DNA of 49,272 nt from Nitrospiraceae bacterium (lineage in GTDB: Bacteria; Nitrospirota; Nitrospiria; Nitrospirales; Nitrospiraceae): the NCBI GenBank assembly GCA_919902505.1, contig CAKKRE010000047.1:1-49272 (forward strand), in the 5' to 3' direction. Positions 43,487 to 49,272 of the stretch are shown here, one piece after another; the first letter of the stretch is position 1, and every line of letters begins with the position of its first letter. A program made the position numbers and the translations under genes. Below the pieces are notes generated by a model. That model saw nothing but the letters and a program-made list of their open reading frames with translations, ran no database searches and was not told the origin of the DNA.

Positions 43487-43667
43487 CTAGCCCGGATTAT
43501 TCATGAATGCCGTCGCGAGGCGTTCGAGACCGAAGCCAGCCGGGGCTTCTCGCAAGCGAGGCCGACGTAGGCGTACGTGCAGTCCGTCGAGGAGGCCGAA
43601 CGAGAACAGCCCCGCCGGGCGAGAGGATCGGACGACGGAGCAGGCATTCATGAATAGTCCGGGCTAG
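43487..43667. repeat. 181-bp inverted-repeat element, copy B
   Basis: Reverse-oriented partner of the element at 19124-19304, same length. Starts CTAGCCCGGATTATTCATGA and ends ATTCATGAATAGTCCGGGCT plus AG; the two ends are complementary over about 25 bp with one mismatch. No credible ORF. The rest of the gap 43348-43730 holds only a weak possible terminator after the preceding gene and the promoter at 43695. Confidence 0.85.
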
Positions 43668-43694
43668 CTGAACCCTTGAAGAATCCCTTTTTTC

Positions 43695-43722
43695 TTGTCT
43701 GCACTGGGCTGCGACATAGAAT
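43695..43722 (+). promoter_or_regulatory. Promoter of the membrane-protein/hydroxylase/GH3 cluster
   Basis: TTGTCT (43695-43700), a 16-bp spacer and TAGAAT (43717-43722). The ATG at 43731 is 8 nt downstream with GGGAG in between, so the leader would be extremely short. Confidence 0.4.
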
Positions 43723-43730
43723 AGGGAGCG

Positions 43731-44210
43731 ATGCCTGATTCAGCTTCAGATCCGCGCGCCTCTCAAGCCTACGGTTGGCTGCTGCTCGGGTTGTTGCTCC
43801 TGTTCCTCTTTCGTGTCGTGACGCAGCTTGTTCAATCCGTCTCACCGGTAGCGGTGCTGCCATCATTTGAAGCCTGGCAGAGCGGAGCGCTCCCGTATCC
43901 GCTGTTGGTGGCGTTTCAACTGCTGATTCTGGTTGCCTGCGCTCGGGTGGTCTGGAGTGTTCTCTCCGGGACCGTCGTGTCGTCAGCCAAGAAGGGGCGG
44001 CGGCTTCTGGCCTTGGGGTGGGTCTACTTCATTGCGATGGGTATTCGGCTCGTCGTCGGACTGACCATCGCTTCGGATCATTTTTGGTTCGGTGCTACGC
44101 TGCCCACGCTGTTTCATCTGGTGCTGGCGTGCTTCCTGCTCGTCTGGGGCGCCTTTCATACAACAAGTGCGGCCGGTTCGGCTCCTCCTGCCGAGAGAGG
44201 TGCGTTGTGA
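43731..44210 (+). CDS. Four-helix membrane protein, first gene of a lipid-type cluster
   Basis: 159 residues. Four hydrophobic helices: about 13-35 (WLLLGLLLLFLFRVVTQL), 55-75 (LLVAFQLLILVACARVVW), 90-110 and 120-140 (LPTLFHLVLACFLLVWGAFH). The stop overlaps the next start by 1 nt, so it is co-translated with the hydroxylase-type gene. Family not recognised; it may be a partner of that enzyme. Confidence 0.72.
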   Translation: MPDSASDPRASQAYGWLLLGLLLLFLFRVVTQLVQSVSPVAVLPSFEAWQSGALPYPLLVAFQLLILVACARVVWSVLSGTVVSSAKKGRRLLALGWVYFIAMGIRLVVGLTIASDHFWFGATLPTLFHLVLACFLLVWGAFHTTSAAGSAPPAERGAL

Positions 44211-45082
44211 TGACACTGCTTCGGTCCGCAGTCTATCCCGCACTGTTACTGGCCTGCGTCATCGGCAATCTGGCGCTGTTTCACATGGGCGCGGGCGTGC
44301 TGGTAGCGACCTACGTGCCGGTTACGCTCGGGACCTTGCTGATCCTGGCACTGGAGGGACTGTTGCCCTATCGACCGGACTGGCGGCCGTCACGGGCTGA
44401 GGTCATCCAGGATTCGACCTTTCTCGCACTCGTGCATGTCGTGCTGCCGAAGGTCTTGGCGGCGACGTCGGTGTTTGTAATCGTCGACGTGCTTAACGGA
44501 CGAGACTGGGTCGTCGCTTCCTGGTGGCCGCATGACTCGCCGGTTCCGGCTCAGACGGTATTGATGGTGCTGATCGTCGATGGCCTGCGGTATTGGCTGC
44601 ATCGTCTGAGTCATGAGTGGGAGCCGCTTTGGCGTGTTCATGCGGTACATCATGCTCCGCAGCGGCTCTATACACTCAATGTGGGGCGATTTCATCCCAT
44701 CGACAAGGGGCTCCAATTCCTCTTCGACGCCTTGCCATTCATTGCGCTGGGCCTTCGGGAAGATGTGTTGAGCCTGTATTTTGTCTGGTACGCCGTGAAC
44801 GGGTTCTTTCAGCATTCCAACGTGGATGTGCGATTGGGATGGCTGAATTATGTGGTCAGCGGGCCCGAGCTACATCGCTGGCACCACTCGATGCGGAAGG
44901 AGGAATCCAATCACAACTACGGCAACCATTTGATTGTCTGGGATGTCATCTTCGGATCCCGCTACCTGCCGGACAATCGCGCCGTCGGCGCGCTGGGATT
45001 GGCGAATCGGCGCTACCCGAGCGGCTTTGTGGATCAAATGACGGCGCCCTTTACCCCCGACCTCGATAAGCAGCCGGTGTGA
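44210..45082 (+). CDS. Fatty acid hydroxylase / sterol desaturase family protein
   Basis: 290 residues from the ATG at 44210. An integral membrane di-iron enzyme family that adds oxygen to lipids. Three histidine boxes are visible: HRLSH (about 131-135), HAVHH (about 144-148) and HRWHH (about 223-227), plus HNYGNHLIVWD. Several membrane helices (LLACVIGNLALFHMG, YVPVTLGTLLILALEGLL). The substrate, whether fatty acid, sterol-like or other, cannot be read from the sequence. It overlaps the GH3 gene by 4 nt. Confidence 0.88.
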   Translation: MTLLRSAVYPALLLACVIGNLALFHMGAGVLVATYVPVTLGTLLILALEGLLPYRPDWRPSRAEVIQDSTFLALVHVVLPKVLAATSVFVIVDVLNGRDWVVASWWPHDSPVPAQTVLMVLIVDGLRYWLHRLSHEWEPLWRVHAVHHAPQRLYTLNVGRFHPIDKGLQFLFDALPFIALGLREDVLSLYFVWYAVNGFFQHSNVDVRLGWLNYVVSGPELHRWHHSMRKEESNHNYGNHLIVWDVIFGSRYLPDNRAVGALGLANRRYPSGFVDQMTAPFTPDLDKQPV

Positions 45083-46713
45083 GTAGCCGGATGTTCAGAT
45101 CGCTTTATGATCCCGTCCTGTCGTTGTCCCTGATGCTGACGAAATATCGGGACTGGAATCCCTTCATTGCCCAGACGCATTGCCCGGAGCGGGCGCAGCA
45201 GGCGGTGTTGCGGGATATTCTACGGCATCAGGCCGGCACGGCCTTCGGGCGGACACATCGGTTTGGCATGTTGCGAACGTACGAAGAGTTTGCTCGTGAA
45301 GTTCCGATCTGCACCTATGAAGATCTGCGATCTGCCATCGAGGCCCAGGAGAAAAATCGTGAGCTGCTGCTGACGTCCAGCCCACCGCTTCTGTTTACCC
45401 AAACCAGCGGGACGACCGGCGTGCCGAAACATATCCCGATTCTCAAGGCAACCGTCCGAGCGATTCGCCGCTATCAGCGCCTGTTTGCCTATGCGCAATG
45501 GCAGGGAGTGCCGGCCATCTATCAAGGAAGTGTGTTGGTGATCAACGGACAAACCATTGAAGGCCGTTTGCCGGGTGGGACCCCATTCGGCTCGATGTCG
45601 GGGTTGATGTTCGATTGTCTGCCCGGGGCCATTCGGAGGAAAAGCCTGCTTCGAGATGGGGTTCCGGCTGGGTCGGATTATCGGCAGCGCTATCGTAACA
45701 TGGCAGTCCGCGCCTTGGCAGATCCGTCTCTTTCGGTGCTGGCCACGCCCAATCCGTCGACGATCCTAAAGTTGCTGGCGGTGATCCGCTCGGAGTATTC
45801 GACACTGTTGGAACTGCTGGCGGGTGGGTCACAGTCGGATGTGCGCTCACTCTCCTGTCCGGTCAGTTCCGTACGATTGTCGCAGCTCCAGGCACTCGTC
45901 GGGCAAGCGGCGGGACTGGATTGTGCGACGCTCTGGCCGAACTTGCGGGCCGTGGTGACATGGACGGGTGGAAACTGCGCGGTGCTGATCGCCGGGCTTC
46001 GCGCATTGTTGCCGCCACGGACCAGGGTCATTGAGATGGGGTATCTCTCGAGCGAGTGTTTGGGGACGGTGAATGTGGATGTGCTCAATAACCGCTGCGT
46101 GCCGACCCTGGAGGAGAATTTCTTCGAGTTCGTCGAGGTTGATGACGATGCGCCCGGGGCTGAGCCGGTCTTGCTCCATCACCTGCAGGAGGGCCGGAAC
46201 TATGCCGTGATTGTGACAACCAGAAACGGGCTCTATCGGTATGCGATGAACGACATCATCGAAGTGACGGGGTTTTTCAATCGGACCCCCACGATCCGCT
46301 TTATCCAAAAAGGGAAGGGTGTGACCAATATCACGGGGGAAAAGCTCTATGAACATCAGGTCACCGAGGCCGTGGGGCAGGTTCTGAATGCGCGTGGGCT
46401 GAGCTCGGAATTTTTTGTCATGTTGGCCGATGTCGAGGATTCGCGCTACACGCTGTGTTTGGAACATATCGCGCTGCCGGTTGAGCTGGAGGGTCTGTTG
46501 GAAGAGCGACTCTCGGCGATGAATATTGAGTTCAAGGCAAAACGGGCCAGCGGGCGACTGCAGCCGATTCGCGTGCTGCAGTTACGTCCGGGCACCGGGG
46601 ATGCCTATCGGCAGCATTGCGTCAGCAAGGGGCAGCGGGAGGCGCAGTTCAAGCTGATTCGTCTGCAATATGCCCATGAGTGCACATTCGATTTTGGCCA
46701 GTATGGGAGATGA
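45079..46713 (+). CDS. GH3-type acyl-acid amido synthetase / acyl-adenylating ligase
   Basis: 544 residues starting at a GTG that overlaps the upstream stop; the ATG at 45091 is the alternative. GH3 proteins join a carboxylic acid to an amine or amino acid by way of an acyl-adenylate. Visible: the adenylation loop LFTQTSGTTGVPKHIPIL near residues 105-125, YLSSECLG, and TRNGLYRYAMNDIIEVTGFF, followed by NITGEKLYEHQV. Best known in plants for hormone conjugation; bacterial members are less well understood. Its place between a lipid hydroxylase and an amino-acid-epimerase-like enzyme suggests that it makes an N-acyl amino acid or peptide-like lipid. Confidence 0.85.
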   Translation: MSSRMFRSLYDPVLSLSLMLTKYRDWNPFIAQTHCPERAQQAVLRDILRHQAGTAFGRTHRFGMLRTYEEFAREVPICTYEDLRSAIEAQEKNRELLLTSSPPLLFTQTSGTTGVPKHIPILKATVRAIRRYQRLFAYAQWQGVPAIYQGSVLVINGQTIEGRLPGGTPFGSMSGLMFDCLPGAIRRKSLLRDGVPAGSDYRQRYRNMAVRALADPSLSVLATPNPSTILKLLAVIRSEYSTLLELLAGGSQSDVRSLSCPVSSVRLSQLQALVGQAAGLDCATLWPNLRAVVTWTGGNCAVLIAGLRALLPPRTRVIEMGYLSSECLGTVNVDVLNNRCVPTLEENFFEFVEVDDDAPGAEPVLLHHLQEGRNYAVIVTTRNGLYRYAMNDIIEVTGFFNRTPTIRFIQKGKGVTNITGEKLYEHQVTEAVGQVLNARGLSSEFFVMLADVEDSRYTLCLEHIALPVELEGLLEERLSAMNIEFKAKRASGRLQPIRVLQLRPGTGDAYRQHCVSKGQREAQFKLIRLQYAHECTFDFGQYGR

Positions 46714-46720
46714 AGGCAGG

Positions 46721-47815
46721 ATGCAAGTGCGCAGCTTGACCATGACATCGTTGGACATTCCCTTCCGGCAGGCTTTTACGCATGCCTCGGCCGCACGGAG
46801 CAAAACTGAAGCGGTGTTGGTCCGCGCAGAGTCTGTCCGTGGGCTGGTCGGGATGGGGGAGGGGTGCCCGCGGCACTACGTAACGGGGGAAACTGTGGCC
46901 GGCGCGCAGGAGTTTTTTCGCAGTCATCGGAGCGAATGGATGACCTGTTCAACAGTGGATGATCTGCAGGCGTGGGGAACCGCGCATGCTGATCTCATCG
47001 ACCGCAATCCGGCGGCTTGGTGTGCGGTTGAAACGGCCTGCTTGGATTTATTGGGAAAAGAGATGGAACAGCCGATTGAGGTGGTGCTTGGCTGCACACC
47101 GCTGTCCGGGCCATTTCAGTACTCGGCTGTATTAGGCGGGGAGAAGTTCTTCTCGTTCGAGAGGCAGCTGCGTCAGTATCTCGCCGTAGGGTTTTCAGAT
47201 TTCAAGCTCAAGGTCATGGGAGATCTGGAGGCCGATCGTGAGCGCGTGGCCGCGCTCACGGCTGCGGGCATACCAGGCCTTCGCGTGCGGCTTGATGCCA
47301 ACAATCGGTGGCACCGCGTGGATGAGGCCTGCGAGTATATTCAGGGCTTAAATGGCACGTTCACCGCATTGGAAGAGCCGTTGCGGGTCGGCGATTACGA
47401 GGGGTGCCGGATACTTTCTCGACGCTGTGGTGTGCCGATTATCTTGGACGAGAGTTTTGTGAGCGTGGGGCAATTCCCGGTCATTGAAGCCGAGCCTTCG
47501 TTGTGGATCGTGAATATTCGCGTCTCCAAGATGGGCGGTCTGCTGCGAGCATGTGCGGTCGCCGCGCAGGCCAAGTCGCTCGGTATTCCGATCGTCGTCG
47601 GCGCGCAAGTGGGGGAGACCAGCATTCTCACGAGGGCGGCGTTGACCGTGGCGGACCGGTATCGCGACGTCATGACGGCTCAGGAAGGCGCGTTTGGGAC
47701 GCACCTGCTCGAATACGATCTCTGCGACCCGCCGTTGATGTTCGGGAGAGGCGGGCGTCTTGCGGTGGACGGCTGCTACAACCGCCCTGGTCTTGGGTTA
47801 TCGTTTGTGCGGTGA
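46721..47815 (+). CDS. Enolase-superfamily enzyme, dipeptide epimerase-like
   Basis: 364 residues from the ATG at 46721; the ATG at 46703 is another option. The enolase superfamily takes a proton next to a carboxylate. Visible: FKLKV (Lys-x-Lys base, about 160-164), RLDANNRW and ALEEPL (metal-ligand Asp and Glu), IILDESF (third metal ligand), and VNIRVSKMGGLLRA with the opposite Lys base. The pattern fits the muconate-lactonising/L-Ala-D/L-Glu epimerase subgroup. It follows GH3 by 7 bp, so an epimerised amino acid is a plausible substrate or product in the pathway. Confidence 0.85.
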   Translation: MQVRSLTMTSLDIPFRQAFTHASAARSKTEAVLVRAESVRGLVGMGEGCPRHYVTGETVAGAQEFFRSHRSEWMTCSTVDDLQAWGTAHADLIDRNPAAWCAVETACLDLLGKEMEQPIEVVLGCTPLSGPFQYSAVLGGEKFFSFERQLRQYLAVGFSDFKLKVMGDLEADRERVAALTAAGIPGLRVRLDANNRWHRVDEACEYIQGLNGTFTALEEPLRVGDYEGCRILSRRCGVPIILDESFVSVGQFPVIEAEPSLWIVNIRVSKMGGLLRACAVAAQAKSLGIPIVVGAQVGETSILTRAALTVADRYRDVMTAQEGAFGTHLLEYDLCDPPLMFGRGGRLAVDGCYNRPGLGLSFVR

Positions 47816-47881
47816 GATTCGAGATTCTTGGAATTTGGATTGGTCCTGATTGTGTGTCTACGTAGTTGCGCTGGTTCTCAG

Positions 47882-48910
47882 TTAAAGGCGTTCCACATCC
47901 GCAATAATCGTGTGTAGTCCACTCGACCCCGCTGGCTGCGGTCGAATGAGTTCGGCGATCTGAGGTTGTCCCTTGCTGTCGATGGCGCGGACAGCGACCT
48001 GGTATTTGCCGCGTTTGGATGGGCGCCAGGTGTAGCTCCAAATGACCCATGAATAGGGAGACATCGGGGTTTCAATCTCGCAGGAATCCCATGTTCTGGT
48101 CGCATCCAAGCTGATTTCGACTCGGCTGATGGAGTTCGGACCGCCGAAGGCGATCCCGCGGAATCGTTGCTCGGGGCCGCGTAACGTCTGGTAGTGTCCG
48201 GGGGAATCAATGCGTGAAAATGTCTTGATGGTGGCATCATCAGTCCACCCCTTTCGCTGCCAATACCCTCGATAATCCCCGGCGTAGGCTTCGATTTCCA
48301 CAATCCACTTCACGTTTTTGATGCCATAAAGCCCCGGTACCAGCAACCGCAACGGAAATCCGTGTTCCTTTGGCAACTTCTCGCCGTTCATGAGAAACGC
48401 GAGCATCACATCATCTTGCATGGCGCGTGTCAGCGGAATGCTGTCGTCGTACGCGTCCGCGCCGCGGAAGACGATATCGCGTGTGGTGTCCTCGTCAATC
48501 TCCGCTTCCTGCAAGAGTTTTTTGAGCGAAATCCCGCGCCAGCGTGCATTTCCGAGGCTATCGCCTCCGGGCAAGGTATCGATACACATGAGGGTGGAGA
48601 TCTGCTCGAAGTTGTTGCGGTTCAACAGCTCGCGCCAGCCCAGGGACAGCGGTTTCTTCACTTCGCCTTTCACCGAGAGACGCCATTCGTCTTGCCGAAG
48701 CTCGCGAGAGACGTTAAAAGGGGAGTCTGAATAGTTCACCACGTAGAATTTTTTGTTTTCTGTGAAGTAATTTGTCTCACGCGGGGGCATGGCGAACATG
48801 CGACCGAATAAAGATCCGACCGCATCGCAGCCGCCAGTGAGGCCAGCAGCAGCCGCAATTCCAGTGAGTTTTAAGAGATTTCGTCGCTTCAGCGAAAGCC
48901 AATTTTCCAT
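47882..48910 (-). CDS. Molybdopterin-dependent sulfite oxidase-like protein, MsrP-type
   Basis: 342 residues from the ATG at 48910 (MENWLSLKRRNLLKLTGIAA); a TTG at 48928 would add 6 residues. The twin Arg in KRRNLLK and the hydrophobic stretch after it suggest a Tat signal, and GGC (about 25-27) could serve as a lipobox. The molybdopterin domain holds the Mo-binding cysteine in TLMCIDTLPGGD (about 108). The C-terminal dimerisation-type domain starts near residue 240 (GPNSISRVEISLDATRTWD). It is likely a periplasmic reductase or oxidase; the partner cytochrome is not nearby. Confidence 0.87.
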   Translation of the reverse strand: MENWLSLKRRNLLKLTGIAAAAGLTGGCDAVGSLFGRMFAMPPRETNYFTENKKFYVVNYSDSPFNVSRELRQDEWRLSVKGEVKKPLSLGWRELLNRNNFEQISTLMCIDTLPGGDSLGNARWRGISLKKLLQEAEIDEDTTRDIVFRGADAYDDSIPLTRAMQDDVMLAFLMNGEKLPKEHGFPLRLLVPGLYGIKNVKWIVEIEAYAGDYRGYWQRKGWTDDATIKTFSRIDSPGHYQTLRGPEQRFRGIAFGGPNSISRVEISLDATRTWDSCEIETPMSPYSWVIWSYTWRPSKRGKYQVAVRAIDSKGQPQIAELIRPQPAGSSGLHTIIADVERL

Positions 48911-48948
48911 AGAAATACTCTGCGACAATAAAAAGATCTTTTCAAGGC

Positions 48949-48977
48949 TTGACTCCAGAAACCCAGATTGGTATAAG
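48949..48977 (+). promoter_or_regulatory. rRNA operon promoter P1
   Basis: TTGACT (48949-48954), a 17-bp spacer, TATAAG (48972-48977). It lies on the plus strand, about 235 bp before the 16S 5' end, and is divergent from the molybdoenzyme gene. Confidence 0.6.
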
Positions 48978-49071
48978 GATGCACGTTTGATCCAGCCTAG
49001 TGGCCGATGCGGTTGTAAGACCTGCGACGGATTCTCAGGAACCCCAGATCAAAAAATAAGTTCTGACCCTC

Positions 49072-49100
49072 TTGACAAGGTCGGCCCCGCGTAGTAGATT
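49072..49100 (+). promoter_or_regulatory. rRNA operon promoter P2
   Basis: TTGACA (49072-49077), a 17-bp spacer, TAGATT (49095-49100), followed by a GC-rich discriminator (GCGCGGC). That is typical of promoters under stringent control. Confidence 0.75.
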
Positions 49101-49129
49101 GCGCGGCTCGCGTGACGAACGCGAATCGG

Positions 49130-49140
49130 TTCTTTGACAA
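49130..49140 (+). promoter_or_regulatory. BoxA-like antitermination sequence
   Basis: TTCTTTGACAA in the rRNA leader resembles the boxA element bound by NusB/NusE in rRNA operons. The leader that follows runs about 70 nt to the 16S start. Confidence 0.5.
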
Positions 49141-49212
49141 CTGAATAGAGCGAGAAATGAGTAAGGTAAGGTGTATTGAAGAGGTGGCCCTCGGGTCCAA
49201 TTCAAGTAGAAC

Positions 49213-49272
49213 CTTTATGAGAGTTTGATCCTGGCTCAGAACGAACGCTGGCGGCGCGCCTAATACATGCAA
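49213..49272 (+). rRNA. 16S ribosomal RNA, 5' end only
   Basis: Contains the universal 5' region AGAGTTTGATCCTGGCTCAG at 49220-49239, then ACGAACGCTGGCGGCGCG. By comparison with E. coli numbering the mature 5' end lies near 49213. The gene runs off the window. Confidence 0.97.

Noticed and set aside
45079-46713. Contaminating plant sequence, because of the GH3 domain
   Set aside because: The gene overlaps bacterial neighbours with no introns and with the same base composition; GH3 homologues occur in bacteria.

Overview
This is a bacterial chromosome segment of moderately high GC content that ends in the first ~60 nt of a 16S rRNA gene. The genes (scpAB, guaBA, aspS, aroC, recG, rnhA, many lipoproteins, an NHL-repeat protein) and the 16S 5' end fit a Nitrospira-like member of Nitrospirota. 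That assignment is an impression from gene style, not a database match.

Layout. Positions 1-7502 look like the right end of an integrated mobile element. It carries a promoter with paired dyads, a small membrane protein, a large SF2-type helicase whose 3' end contains two covarying hairpins, a small basic protein flanked by four GTGAC/GTCAC dyads, a Rap1a/Tai-like protein with a small winged-helix-like partner, a membrane protein, a zinc-ribbon protein, and a tyrosine integrase that stops 27 bp short of recG. From 7530 to about 33 kb is mostly core genome: recG, a Ppx/GppA phosphatase, a PqqD-like/methyltransferase protein, a cupredoxin, a histone-H1-like protein, a secreted Lon-type protease, scpA-scpB, an NHL/FN3 protein, guaB, guaA, an RsuA/RluB-type pseudouridine synthase, aspS, aroC and rnhA. 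After these come two paralogous lipoproteins and an ABC ATPase, preceded by a broken copy of the start of the same ATPase.

The outstanding system is a diversity-generating retroelement (DGR) at about 35.05-39.43 kb. It has a complete set of parts: a target gene with a 91-bp variable repeat (VR) at its 3' end, an Avd-like helper gene, a DGR-type reverse transcriptase, and a 91-bp template repeat (TR). The two repeats differ at exactly 10 positions and all 10 are adenines in the TR. The target is not a tail fibre. It reads as DUF4062, then an nSTAND1-type NTPase, then one transmembrane helix, then a formylglycine-generating-enzyme/C-type-lectin-like domain carrying the VR. That is the layout of a membrane receptor with a hypervariable outer domain and a signalling or defence NTPase inside the cell.

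From 39.6 kb to the end there is a zinc metallopeptidase, several exported proteins, an RluE-type pseudouridine synthase, a four-gene cluster (membrane protein, fatty-acid-hydroxylase-type protein, GH3-type ligase, enolase-superfamily enzyme), a molybdopterin sulfite-oxidase-like protein, and the rRNA operon leader with two strong promoters. Non-coding repeats include a 124-bp palindromic element, two inverted 181-bp elements about 24 kb apart, and a 77-bp quasi-palindrome between guaB and guaA.
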